Source: Microbispora corallina
Lineage (GTDB): Bacteria; Actinomycetota; Actinomycetes; Streptosporangiales; Streptosporangiaceae
DNA: 64,000 bases
Assembly: GCF_016863035.1 (NCBI RefSeq)
Contig: NZ_BOOC01000015.1
Coordinates: 1-64,000, forward strand
Direction: 5' to 3'
The translations under genes and the position numbers were made by a program. Position 1 is the stretch's first letter; every line of letters starts with the position of its first letter. Shown one piece after another: positions 26,113-35,193 of the stretch. Under the pieces are notes generated by a model. It did no database searches, had not been told where the DNA came from, and saw only the letters and a list, made by a program, of their open reading frames with translations.

Positions 26113-27696
26113 ATGAAGATCCGGTCTGCCGGTTTGCTCACAGCGGCCATCGCGCTGTCGAGCCTGCTCGCCGCGTGCGGCGGCGGCTCGACCCCCACCT
26201 CGACGAGTTCGCAGGCGGGCGGCGGCACCCTCGTAATCGACACCGCGTTCCAGCTGAAGACCGCCGACCCCGGCCGCATGTTCGAGCCGACCGGGCTGAT
26301 GGTCGACGAGTCCATCTACGACACGCTGCTCACGTTCAAGGGCAGCGACGTGACGAAGCCGGTCCCGGCGCTCGCGGAGTCCTACACCGCGGCCCCGGAC
26401 GGCAAGACCTTCACGTTCAAGCTCCGCACCGGCGCCACGTTCTCCGACGGCTCGCCCGTCACGGCGGCCGACGTCGTCTTCTCGCTCAACCGGGTGAAGA
26501 ACCTGAAGGGCAACCCGTCGTTCCTCATGGACGGGCTGACGGTCGCCGCCCCGGACCCGGGCACCGTGGTCATCACCAGCGAGAAGGCGAACGCCGCCGT
26601 CCCGTTCATCCTGCCCAACCCCGCGCTCGGGATCCTCAACTCGGCCGTGGCCAAGCAGCACGGCGCCACCGACGCGGAGGGCGCCGACAAGTCCGACACC
26701 GCGGAGAGCTTCCTCAACTCGCAGTCCCTCGGCAGCGGCCCGTACACCCTCAGCAGCTTCAGCACCACCACGCAGGTCGTGCTGACCGCGAACGAGAAGT
26801 ACTGGGGCACGAAGCCGGCGTACTCCAAGGTGGTCGTGCGCAACGTGCAGGCCAACGTGCAGCGGCTCAACGTCCTCAAGGGCGAGTCGCAGATCGCGGT
26901 GGACCTGTCGCCCGACCAGGCCAAGGGCCTCGACCAGCTCCAGGTCGTGAACGGCGCCTCGCCGAACGTGTTCTTCCTGTTCACGAACAACAACCCGGAC
27001 ATCTCGAAGACCTCCTCGAACGCCAAGTTCCAGGAGGCCGTCCGCTACGGGATCGACTACAAGGGCCTGCTCGACCTCGCCGGGCAGGGAGCCGTCCAGG
27101 CGCCGGGGATCGTCCCGTCGATCTTCCTCGGCGCGCTCGCGGACACCGACGCGGTCGTGCGCGACGTCGCCAGGGCCAAGGCGGCGCTGGCCGCGTCCGG
27201 CGTGCAGAACCCCACCGTGAAGCTGAGCTACCCGAGCGACATCCAGGTCAACGGGCTCAACTTCGGCGACCTCGCGGCGCGGGTGCAGGCCAACCTCAAG
27301 GAGGTCGGCATCACGGTGAACCTGGCGCCCGCGTCGGTGCAGACCGCTCTGGACACCTACCGCGGCGGCAAGGAGGAGCTCGGCCTGTGGGAGTGGGGTC
27401 CCGACTACCCCGACCCGAGCGACTACCTCAACTTCCTGCCGGGCCAGCTCGTCGGCCTGCGCGCGGGCTGGGCGAAGGGCACGGACGCCGCGCTGGAGAA
27501 GCTCGGCGAGCAGGCCGCGTCGACCATCGACGACCAGCAGCGGGCCGCGCTGTACAAGCAGATCCAGCAGTCCATGAACGAGTCGGGGCCGATCATGCCG
27601 CTGATCCAGCCGGCCCAGATCCTCGTGGGCGCGAAGTCGCTGAAGAACCTGCAGTCCAACGCTCTGTGGCAGGTCAACGTCCGTGAGCTCGGCTAA
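26113..27696 (+). CDS. ABC transporter substrate-binding lipoprotein (SBP_bac_5)
   Basis: A 527-residue extracellular binding protein of the peptide/nickel/opine class. The signal ends in the lipobox LLAAC (Cys about residue 23), so it is lipid-anchored. Family segments: PALAESYTAAPDGKTFTFKL, DGSPVTAADVVFSLNRV, FQEAVRYGID and WGPDYPDPSDYL. GGAG lies before ATG 26113. It heads a complete Opp/Dpp-type operon. The family binds peptides but also sugars or other solutes; together with a LacI regulator the ligand is uncertain. Confidence 0.9.
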   Translation: MKIRSAGLLTAAIALSSLLAACGGGSTPTSTSSQAGGGTLVIDTAFQLKTADPGRMFEPTGLMVDESIYDTLLTFKGSDVTKPVPALAESYTAAPDGKTFTFKLRTGATFSDGSPVTAADVVFSLNRVKNLKGNPSFLMDGLTVAAPDPGTVVITSEKANAAVPFILPNPALGILNSAVAKQHGATDAEGADKSDTAESFLNSQSLGSGPYTLSSFSTTTQVVLTANEKYWGTKPAYSKVVVRNVQANVQRLNVLKGESQIAVDLSPDQAKGLDQLQVVNGASPNVFFLFTNNNPDISKTSSNAKFQEAVRYGIDYKGLLDLAGQGAVQAPGIVPSIFLGALADTDAVVRDVARAKAALAASGVQNPTVKLSYPSDIQVNGLNFGDLAARVQANLKEVGITVNLAPASVQTALDTYRGGKEELGLWEWGPDYPDPSDYLNFLPGQLVGLRAGWAKGTDAALEKLGEQAASTIDDQQRAALYKQIQQSMNESGPIMPLIQPAQILVGAKSLKNLQSNALWQVNVRELG

Positions 27697-28762
27697 CCCG
27701 ACCGCCGCCGCCTCCGGAGCGGGCCAGAGGGCCCGCTCCGGAAGGGGGCTGCTGCGGTTCCTCGCCCGGCGCCTCGCGGCCGCCGTGCTGCTGTGCGCAG
27801 GGATCACGCTGGTCGCGTTCGTCCTGACGCAGCTGGTGCCGGGCGACCCCGCCACGGCGAACCTCGGGCAGCGGGCCATCGGCGACCCCGCCGCCGTCGC
27901 GGCGTTCCGGGCCAAGTACGGCCTCGACCGGCCGGTCCCGCTGCAGTACCTGACCTACCTCGGCAACCTGCTGCAGGGCAACCTCGGGATGTCCCAGCAG
28001 AGCCACCGGGCGGTGGCGCAGGACCTCGCGGAGTACGTGCCGGCCACGATCGAGCTCGCGCTGTTCGCGATCGTGCTCTCCCTGCTCGTCGGCGTGGCCC
28101 TCGGCGTCGTCGCCGCCGTCAACCGGGACCGCTGGCCCGACCAGGTCCTGCGCGTGGTGAGCCTCGGCGGCGTGTCGATGCCGACGTTCTGGGTCGCGCT
28201 CGTCGCCTTCTACCTGCTGTTCTTCAAGTTCGGGCTGCTGCCGGGCGGCGGCCGCCTCGACCCCGGCATGAACGCCCCGCCGCACCTGACGGGCTTCTAC
28301 ACGGTGGACGCGGCGCTCGGCGGGCAGTGGGACGTCTGGTGGTCGGCGGTGCGGCACCTCGTGCTGCCGTCGCTCGTGCTGGCCGTCTACACCGTGGGCA
28401 TGCTGATGCGCTTCACCCGCGCGTCCGTGCTGGAGATCCTCGGCAACGACTACGTCCGCGCGGCCCGGGCCAAGGGTCTTCCGGAGCGGGTCGTCATCAT
28501 GCGGCACGTCCTGCGCCCCGCGATGGTGGCCATCATCACCGTGGCCGGCGTCGCCTTCGGCAGCCTGCTGTCGGGCGCGGTCCTCGTGGAGAACATCTTC
28601 TCCTGGCCGGGCCTCGGGCAGTACGCCTACCACAGCGCCGTCAACCTCGACCTGCCCGCCATCATGGGCGTCAGCGTCGTCGTCGCGGCCGTCTACATCG
28701 TCATGAACCTGCTCGTCGACCTCCTCTACGGGGTCATCGACCCGAGGATCAGACTGACGTGA
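27683..28762 (+). CDS. ABC transporter permease (DppB/OppB type)
   Basis: A 359-residue inner-membrane permease with six expected helices. Typical features are FVLTQLVPGDPATANLG and RQ-type coupling loop NDYVRAARAKGLPERVVIMRHVLR. Start GTG 27683 overlaps the end of the binding-protein gene by 14 bp, indicating tight translational linkage. Confidence 0.9.
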   Translation: MSSANPTAAASGAGQRARSGRGLLRFLARRLAAAVLLCAGITLVAFVLTQLVPGDPATANLGQRAIGDPAAVAAFRAKYGLDRPVPLQYLTYLGNLLQGNLGMSQQSHRAVAQDLAEYVPATIELALFAIVLSLLVGVALGVVAAVNRDRWPDQVLRVVSLGGVSMPTFWVALVAFYLLFFKFGLLPGGGRLDPGMNAPPHLTGFYTVDAALGGQWDVWWSAVRHLVLPSLVLAVYTVGMLMRFTRASVLEILGNDYVRAARAKGLPERVVIMRHVLRPAMVAIITVAGVAFGSLLSGAVLVENIFSWPGLGQYAYHSAVNLDLPAIMGVSVVVAAVYIVMNLLVDLLYGVIDPRIRLT

Positions 28763-29643
28763 CAGTGACCGAATCCGTGCCGGCGGCCCCCGCCGGAGGC
28801 GCCCGCCGCGACCGGGCCGCCCGATCGCCGTGGCGGCAGCCGCTCGCGCTCGTGGGCGGCGCGCTCGTCGTCCTGTGGGTGCTGATCGCCGTCCTGGCGC
28901 CGCTGCTGGCCCCCCAGGGGCCGCTCGACCAGCTCTCGCCGAAGCTGTTGGAGCCGTCCGGGCAGCACCTGTTCGGCACCGACGAGCTCGGCCGGGACGT
29001 GCTGAACCGGGTGATCTACGGCTCCCGCGTCTCGTTGCCGCTGGCGTTCCTGCTGGTGGCGCTCGCCGCCGTGCTCGGATCCGTCGTGGGGACGGTGGCG
29101 GGCTTCTTCGGCGGCTGGGTCGACGGCGCGTTGATGCGGCTGGCCGACCTGGTGTTCGCCTTCCCCGGCATCATCCTGGCGATGGCCGTGGCCGCGGCGC
29201 TCGGGCCCCAGCTCCGCAACGCCGTCCTCGCGGTGGTCGTGGTGTCGTGGCCCTCGTACGCGCGGTTGGTGCGCGGCCTCGTGCTGTCCGCCAGGAACTC
29301 GGAGTACGTCGCGGCCAGCCGCCTGCTCGGGTCGTCGGCCTTCCGGACGATGGTCGTGGACCTGCGGCCCAACATCGCCGGGCCGGTGCTGGTGATGGCC
29401 GCGCTCGACGTCGGCAACGCCGTCCTGCTGCTGTCCGGCCTGTCGTTCCTCGGGCTCGGCGCCCAGCCGCCCACCGCGGAGTGGGGCGCCATGGTCGCGG
29501 CCGGCGCGGCGAACTTCGACCGCTGGTGGGTGGGCCTGTTCCCCGGGCTGGCCATCCTCACGGTCGTGCTCGCCTTCAACTTCGTGGGCGACACCCTGCG
29601 GGACGCCCTCGACCCGCGCACCGCGCGCGCCATCAGGGAGTGA
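28759..29643 (+). CDS. ABC transporter permease (DppC/OppC type)
   Basis: A 294-residue permease with the N-terminal signature HLFGTDELGRDVLNRVIYGS and the coupling loop SEYVAASRLLGSSAFRTMV. It pairs with the preceding permease to form the channel. GTG 28759 overlaps the previous stop (GTGA). Confidence 0.9.
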   Translation: MTVTESVPAAPAGGARRDRAARSPWRQPLALVGGALVVLWVLIAVLAPLLAPQGPLDQLSPKLLEPSGQHLFGTDELGRDVLNRVIYGSRVSLPLAFLLVALAAVLGSVVGTVAGFFGGWVDGALMRLADLVFAFPGIILAMAVAAALGPQLRNAVLAVVVVSWPSYARLVRGLVLSARNSEYVAASRLLGSSAFRTMVVDLRPNIAGPVLVMAALDVGNAVLLLSGLSFLGLGAQPPTAEWGAMVAAGAANFDRWWVGLFPGLAILTVVLAFNFVGDTLRDALDPRTARAIRE

Positions 29644-29645
29644 TC

Positions 29646-30620
29646 ATGGGAGTGCTCCTGGAAGTCGAGAACCTCACCGTGTGGCTCGCCACCCGGCGGG
29701 GCCCGCGCAAGGCCGTCGACGATTTGTCGTTCCGGGTCGACAGCGGGGAGATCTTCGGCATCGCCGGAGAGAGCGGCAGCGGCAAGACGATGACCGCCAT
29801 GGCGCTGCTCGGCCTGCTCCCGCACGCCGCGCGGACCAGCGGCAGAGCGGTGTTCGAGGGACGCGACCTGCTCGCGATGTCCCCGGGGGAACTGCGGGCG
29901 GTGCGCGGCCGCCGGATCGCGATGGTGTCCCAGGACCCGTCGACGAGCCTGCACCCGATGCTCAGCATCGAGACGCAGCTGACCGAGCACATGCGCCACC
30001 ACCTCGGGCTGAGCGGGTCGCAGGCGCGCGGGCGGGCCGTCGAGCTGCTCGCCACGGTGCGCATCCCGGACCCCGAGCGGGCGCTCGGCGCGCACCCGGC
30101 CCAGTTCTCCGGCGGCATGCGGCAGCGCATCGCCATCGCCGTGGCGCTCGCCTGCGAGCCGCGCCTGCTCCTGGCCGACGAGCCCACGACCGCGCTGGAC
30201 GTCACCGTCCAGGCGGGGATCCTGCGGCTGCTCGACAGGCTGCGCCGCGAACAGGACCTCGCCGTCGTCGTGATCACGCACGATCTCGGCGTGATGTCGG
30301 CCGTGGCCGACCGGATCTGCGTCATGTACGGCGGCCGGGTGGCGGAGGTCGGCCCGAGGCGGGACGTGCTGACCCGGCCCCGCCACCCCTACACCAAGGG
30401 CCTGCTCGACGCGCTGCCGCACCCGGAGAGCGGAGCCGCGGCGCTCCGGCCGATCCCGGGCGGTCCGCCGCCCCTCGGCGAGGTGCCCGAGGGATGTCCC
30501 TTCCACCCCCGCTGCGGGTTCGCCGTCCCGGAGTGCCGGACAGATCGCCCCGTGCCGGCCCTCGTCGAACCGGCGCACGAGTCGGCCTGCCCGCCCGACC
30601 CACTGGGAGGCGCCGCGTGA
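29646..30620 (+). CDS. ABC transporter ATP-binding protein (DppD/OppD type)
   Basis: A 324-residue ATPase with Walker A GESGSGKT at 41-48, signature FSGGMRQR and Walker B LLLADEPTTALD. The C-terminal oligopeptide/dipeptide extension has the Cys-containing GCPFHPRCGFAVPEC motif typical of OppD/DppD, which can hold an Fe-S cluster. ATG 29646 lies 2 bp after the permease stop. Confidence 0.92.
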   Translation: MGVLLEVENLTVWLATRRGPRKAVDDLSFRVDSGEIFGIAGESGSGKTMTAMALLGLLPHAARTSGRAVFEGRDLLAMSPGELRAVRGRRIAMVSQDPSTSLHPMLSIETQLTEHMRHHLGLSGSQARGRAVELLATVRIPDPERALGAHPAQFSGGMRQRIAIAVALACEPRLLLADEPTTALDVTVQAGILRLLDRLRREQDLAVVVITHDLGVMSAVADRICVMYGGRVAEVGPRRDVLTRPRHPYTKGLLDALPHPESGAAALRPIPGGPPPLGEVPEGCPFHPRCGFAVPECRTDRPVPALVEPAHESACPPDPLGGAA

Positions 30621-31615
30621 GCACGCTGCTGGAGGCGACGGGAGTCGCCGTCGAGTACCACAGGCGCGGGGCGTCCGCGCTGCGCGCGGTCGACGGGGTC
30701 GACCTGAGCCTCGGACGGGGTGAGATCCTCGGGCTCGTCGGCGAGTCGGGCTGCGGCAAGTCGACGCTCGGGCGCGCCCTCGTCGGGCTGCAGCCGGCCG
30801 CCGCCGGCGCGGTCCGTTTCGACGGCCGCGACGTCACGCCCCTGGGCAGGCGGCGGCGCGAGCCGGGGCTGCGCGGCCTGCAGATGGTCTTCCAGGATCC
30901 GTACGCGTCGCTCAACCCGCGGCGGCGGATCGGCGACCAGGTCGGCGACGGGTACGTCCTCGGCGGGACCGGCCGCCCGGAGGCCGCGCGCAGGGCGGGG
31001 GAGCTGCTCGAACGCGTCGGGCTGCCGGCGGACGCCGCGAGGCGGTACCCGCACGAGTTCAGCGGCGGGCAGCGCCAGCGCATCGCGATCGCCAGGACGC
31101 TGGCCACCGACCCGAGCTGCATCGTCGCCGACGAGCCGATCAGCGCGCTCGACGCCTCGGCGCAGGCGTCCGTCGCCAACCTGCTCGTCGCGCTCGTGCG
31201 CGAGCTCGACATGGGCATGGTGTTCATCTCCCACGACCTGTCGGTCGTCCGGCAGATCGCCGACCGCACCGCGGTCATGTACCTGGGGCGCGTCGTCGAG
31301 GTGGGCCCGACCCGGGAGATCTGGTCCTCGCCCGCCCACCCCTACACGCGGGCGCTGATCTCGGCCGTGCCGCGTGCCGACGGGGCCGGCGTCCTGCCGG
31401 TCGAGCTCCCGGGCGACGTCCCCGACCCGGCGCGGCCGCCCGGCGGCTGCCGGTTCCACCCGCGCTGCCCCCTGGCGCTGCCGGAGTGCTCCCGGCAGGA
31501 CCCGCCGCTCGCCGTCCTGCGGGACGGCCGGTCGGCCGCGTGCGTCCTGCAGAGCCCCGGCGAGCCGCCGCGTCCGCTGCCGGAGCCGCGGGAGGCGGCG
31601 CCGGCGGCCGACTGA
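30617..31615 (+). CDS. ABC transporter ATP-binding protein (DppF/OppF type)
   Basis: A 332-residue ATPase: Walker A GESGCGKS at 43-50, signature FSGGQRQR, Walker B CIVADEPISALDAS and the same Cys-rich C-terminal tail (GGCRFHPRCPLALPEC). It is the second ATPase of the transporter. GTG 30617 overlaps the previous stop (GTGA). The next gene follows after 40 bp with its own GGAAGG, so the operon probably continues. Confidence 0.92.
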   Translation: MSTLLEATGVAVEYHRRGASALRAVDGVDLSLGRGEILGLVGESGCGKSTLGRALVGLQPAAAGAVRFDGRDVTPLGRRRREPGLRGLQMVFQDPYASLNPRRRIGDQVGDGYVLGGTGRPEAARRAGELLERVGLPADAARRYPHEFSGGQRQRIAIARTLATDPSCIVADEPISALDASAQASVANLLVALVRELDMGMVFISHDLSVVRQIADRTAVMYLGRVVEVGPTREIWSSPAHPYTRALISAVPRADGAGVLPVELPGDVPDPARPPGGCRFHPRCPLALPECSRQDPPLAVLRDGRSAACVLQSPGEPPRPLPEPREAAPAAD

Positions 31616-31655
31616 CCCACATCCCCACGGCACGGCCCCTATGGAAGGACGCGAC

Positions 31656-34085
31656 ATGACCGATCCCAGGTCGGTTCTCACCGATCTGACCGAGCGGTTC
31701 TGGACCTGGCGGCTCGCCACCACCCCGCGCACGCGCGACGACATCCCGCGCGTGACCCGGCCGGCCGGGTGGCGCCCGGCGTGGGACGCCGCCACCGTGA
31801 ACGAGGGCCTGCGCTTTCTGGCCGGCGTCGAGAGCGGGCTGGCTGCCGTGGCGCCGTCGGAGGACCCCGCCGTCGAGGTGCCCCGGCGGCTGCTGGGCTC
31901 GGCGACGGCCCGGGTGCGCTGGGAGCTCGAGATCGTGCGGAGCTGGCGGCGCGACCCCTGGTTCTACCTCGACCAGACCATCGGCCACGTCTTCGACGCC
32001 CTGCTATCCCCGGCCCCCTTCGACGCGGCGCGCAGCGCGGACGTCGTCGAGCGGCTGCGCTGGATCCCCGCCACCCTCGGCACCGCGCGGGACAACCTCG
32101 AGGCGACCGCGACCCGCGAGTTCGCCGAGCTCGCGCTGCGCGACAGCGCCGGGGCGCCCGAGCAGCTCCGCGCCTCCATCGGGCTGCTCGCCCCGCTGCT
32201 CGACGGCGACTGGCGGGAGGCCGCCCTGAGCGCCGCCGAGGACGCCTCGCAGGCGCTCGCGGCATGGCGCTCCTGGCTGGCCGACTGTGTTCCCACGTTC
32301 GCCCCGCACCGTCCCGTGGGCCGGGAGGCCTTCGGGTTCTTCCTGCATCGTGTCGCCCTGCTGCCCTGGTCGGCCGCGGAGATCCTCAACCTCGCCGCGC
32401 AGGAGCGGGACCGGGCCGAGGCGTTCGAGCTGTTCGAACGGGCGAGGTCCGGGCCCCCCGAGTGGCCGCCCCCTCCCGCCACGGCCGAGGAGCAGTGCGC
32501 GACGGAGCGGGCCGCCGAGCTCGACGTGCGCGCGTTCTACGAGGAGCGCGGGCTGCTCTCGCAGCCGGCCTCGCTGCGGCACTACCGCAACCTGCCGCGG
32601 CCCGCCTACCTGGAGCCGCTGCGCTGGCTCGGGGTGAGCGACGACCTCACCGACGAGGACCGGCTGGCCGAGGACGGCGTCAGCTACGTCCCCGCGCCGG
32701 GCCCCGGCCTGCCGTACTTCTACCGCGCGAACGCGGCCGACCCGAGGGCCGGCATCATCCACGAGGGGGTGCACTACCAGCAGCTCGCGCTCACCTGGCG
32801 GCACCCCGACCCGGCGCATCGGCGGTTCTACGACTCCGTGCCGAACGAGGGGATCGCCTTCTACAACGAGGAGATGGTCCTGCAGGCGGGGCTGTTCGAC
32901 GACGCGCCGCTCACCCGCGCCATCGTCTACAACTTCATGCGGCTGCGGGCGATCCGGGTGGAGGTGGACGTCAGGCTCGCGCTCGGCGAGATCGACATCG
33001 ACGGCGCCGCGCGCATGCTCAACGACCTCGTGCCGCTCGACCTCGACACCGCGAGGGAGGAGGCCGCCTTCTTCGCGGCGACCCCCGGGCAGGGCCTCTC
33101 GTACCAGGTGGGAAAGGTCCAGGTGATGCGGCTGCTCGCCGACGCCGCCCGGCGCGCCCGCGACGGCTTCGACCTGCGGGCCTTCCACGACGCCCTGTGG
33201 TCCGACGGCAACGTGCCGCTGGCCGTGCAGCGGCTGCAGCTCCTTGACGACGCGGGCGACCTGCGGCGGGCCGACGCCCTCGCCGACGCCTCCGTCGACA
33301 TGCGCCGGTACGCCGAGGACCTCGTCGACGCCATCGCCTCCGGCGACCTGGCGCGGCTCGACCGGTTGTACGCCGAGGACATCCGGGTGTGGCACAACCA
33401 CGACGGCGTGGCGCGGGACAAGGCGGAGAGCCTCGACGCCGTCCGCCGCATCGCCGCGCACTACGACGGATTCCACGCCACCGATCTGCGCGTCGACCCG
33501 CTGCCGGACGGCTACGTGCAGCGGTGCGTGTACCGCGGCCGCGAGCGGGCCACGGGCGCGGAGCTCGCGGTCGACGCGATGATGCGCGTCGAGGTCCGGG
33601 ACGGCCGGGTCGTGCGGATCGAGGAGTACACCGACCCGGCGCAGGGCTCCGTCCCGGAGGCCGGCGGCTCCCCGGGCGAAGCGGACACGCCCCCGCCCGG
33701 TCCGCGGTTCCGCGACGGGACGGGGTGGGAGGAGCAGGCGGGGTACTCCCGCGCGGCCCGGCAGGGCGACGGCATCGCGGTGAGCGGGACGACGGCGCAC
33801 GGGCCGGACGGCTCGGCGCTGCACCCGGGCGACACCTACGCGCAGACCCTCGAGTGCCTGCGCAGGGCCGTGGCGGCCGTCGAGGAGCTGGGCGGCGCCC
33901 GCACGTCGGTGCTGCGCACCCGCCTGCTGCTGGCGCCGGGGGCCGACTGGCGGGAGGCGTCGCGCGCCCACGCCGAGGTGCTCGGCGACGTGGCGCCCGC
34001 CAACAGCACCTACGTGGTCGGCTCGCTGATCGGTCCCGATTTCCTCGTCGAGGTCGAGGTCGACGCGCAGGCGGTCCGCCGATGA
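31656..34085 (+). CDS. Three-domain fusion: DUF885 metallohydrolase - SnoaL/NTF2-like - RidA-like
   Basis: An 809-residue protein with no frame interruption. Residues 1-545 resemble DUF885 proteins, putative zinc peptidases: HEGVHYQQ (His369, Glu370, His373) followed by NEGIAFYNEEM, which supplies a candidate third ligand. Residues about 546-665 form a SnoaL/NTF2-like fold (DMRRYAEDLVDAIASGDLAR to RVVRIEEYTDP). Residues about 680-809 form a RidA-like domain (GDGIAVSGTTAHGPDG to LVEVEVDAQAV). GGAAGG precedes ATG 31656. It overlaps the following LLM oxidoreductase gene by ATGA. A hydrolytic step plus imine or enamine handling would fit, but the substrate is unknown. I do not recognise this architecture. 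Confidence 0.75.
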   Translation: MTDPRSVLTDLTERFWTWRLATTPRTRDDIPRVTRPAGWRPAWDAATVNEGLRFLAGVESGLAAVAPSEDPAVEVPRRLLGSATARVRWELEIVRSWRRDPWFYLDQTIGHVFDALLSPAPFDAARSADVVERLRWIPATLGTARDNLEATATREFAELALRDSAGAPEQLRASIGLLAPLLDGDWREAALSAAEDASQALAAWRSWLADCVPTFAPHRPVGREAFGFFLHRVALLPWSAAEILNLAAQERDRAEAFELFERARSGPPEWPPPPATAEEQCATERAAELDVRAFYEERGLLSQPASLRHYRNLPRPAYLEPLRWLGVSDDLTDEDRLAEDGVSYVPAPGPGLPYFYRANAADPRAGIIHEGVHYQQLALTWRHPDPAHRRFYDSVPNEGIAFYNEEMVLQAGLFDDAPLTRAIVYNFMRLRAIRVEVDVRLALGEIDIDGAARMLNDLVPLDLDTAREEAAFFAATPGQGLSYQVGKVQVMRLLADAARRARDGFDLRAFHDALWSDGNVPLAVQRLQLLDDAGDLRRADALADASVDMRRYAEDLVDAIASGDLARLDRLYAEDIRVWHNHDGVARDKAESLDAVRRIAAHYDGFHATDLRVDPLPDGYVQRCVYRGRERATGAELAVDAMMRVEVRDGRVVRIEEYTDPAQGSVPEAGGSPGEADTPPPGPRFRDGTGWEEQAGYSRAARQGDGIAVSGTTAHGPDGSALHPGDTYAQTLECLRRAVAAVEELGGARTSVLRTRLLLAPGADWREASRAHAEVLGDVAPANSTYVVGSLIGPDFLVEVEVDAQAVRR

Positions 34086-35080
34086 CGTACTCCCTGCGGG
34101 TGAACAACGATCTCGACGTCGCGACCCTCGTCGACCTGGCCCAGCGGGCGGAGCGGCACGGTTTCGACCAGCTCTGGGTGTCCAACGACCTGTTCCTGCG
34201 GTCGGCCCCGGTGCTCCTCGGGGTGCTCGCGGCGAAGACGGAGCGGATCAGGCTGGGCGTCGGGATCATGAATCCGTACTCGGTCCACGTCGCCGAGATC
34301 GCGATGATGGCGGCGACCATGCAGGAGGCGACCGGCGGCCGGTTCCTGCTCGGCCTCGCGGCCGGCTCCGCCGAGTTCCTCGCGTGGGCGGGGATCGACC
34401 GGCCGCGCCCCCTCACGAGGACGGCGGAGGCGGTGACGGCGGCCCGGGCCCTGCTGGGCGCCCGCGACGTGCGGGGGGAGCTGCCCGAGTGGTTCGGGCC
34501 GTCGGCGGAGCTGCGCGTCCCCCCGGGCGCGCCGGTGCCCGTCTACGTCGGGGGCATGAGCCCGAAGATGCTGGAGATGGCGGGGAGGCTGGCGGACGGC
34601 GTGCTGCCGCTGCTCTACCCGCCGGAGCACTTCGCGGACGCCAGGGCGCAGGTGCTCCGGGGGGCCGAGGACGCCCGGCGGTCGCCGGACGAGATCGACA
34701 TCCCCGCCTGCTTCTGGGTGTCGGTGGCCGACGACGCCGAGGAGGCGCGGCTCGCCCTTGCGGCGAAGATCGCCTACTACGGGCCGTCCTTCGCGCCGTA
34801 CCTGCTGACCAGGGCCGGGCTCGCGATCGAGGACTTCGCCCCGGTGACGGCGGCGCTGGAGGGCGAGGGCCTGGACGCCGCCGCCAGGCTGGTCGACGAC
34901 AGGATGCTGGCGCTGGGCGTCACGGGCAGCGTGGCGCAGGTGGTCGAGAGGTGCCGGTCGCTGCGCGAGATGGGCGCCACCCACCTGTCGTTCGGGCCGC
35001 CCCTCGGCCCTGACGTGCGGCAGGCGGTCGACGTGCTCGGCACGGAGGTCCTGCCGGCCCTGGCCGCGGTGCCGCGGTGA
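34082..35080 (+). CDS. LLM-class flavin/F420-dependent oxidoreductase
   Basis: A 332-residue luciferase-like barrel: AQRAERHGFDQLWVSNDLFL, RIRLGVGIMNPYSVHVAEIA, GGRFLLGLAAGSAEFLAWAG and VPVYVGGMSPKMLEMAGRLA. Such enzymes use FMNH2 or F420 and often act in degradation of heterocycles or amines. It overlaps the upstream fusion gene by ATGA and the following 38-aa ORF by GTGA, so it belongs to one catabolic operon. Confidence 0.87.
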   Translation: MTYSLRVNNDLDVATLVDLAQRAERHGFDQLWVSNDLFLRSAPVLLGVLAAKTERIRLGVGIMNPYSVHVAEIAMMAATMQEATGGRFLLGLAAGSAEFLAWAGIDRPRPLTRTAEAVTAARALLGARDVRGELPEWFGPSAELRVPPGAPVPVYVGGMSPKMLEMAGRLADGVLPLLYPPEHFADARAQVLRGAEDARRSPDEIDIPACFWVSVADDAEEARLALAAKIAYYGPSFAPYLLTRAGLAIEDFAPVTAALEGEGLDAAARLVDDRMLALGVTGSVAQVVERCRSLREMGATHLSFGPPLGPDVRQAVDVLGTEVLPALAAVPR

Positions 35081-35193
35081 CCGGCGGGCACGGCGACGCC
35101 GGGATCGCGACCGCGGCGCGGAGCGGCGTCGCCGAGGGCCGCGCCTGGGCCGAGGCGGCCCGCGAACTCTACGGACAGGAGTGGATCTCATGA
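35077..35193 (+). CDS. Small coupled ORF (38 aa), unknown function
   Basis: A GTG overlaps the LLM stop (GTGA) and opens a 38-codon frame whose own stop overlaps the amidohydrolase ATG (ATGA). The frame thus exactly bridges two genes with 4-nt overlaps on both sides, the same coupling as the rest of the operon. The peptide has a likely helix (SGVAEGRAWAEAARELYGQE) and a Gly-rich start, with no signal or membrane segment. I do not recognise it. It could be a small subunit or a coupling peptide that carries ribosomes to the next start. Confidence 0.55.
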   Translation: MTGGHGDAGIATAARSGVAEGRAWAEAARELYGQEWIS

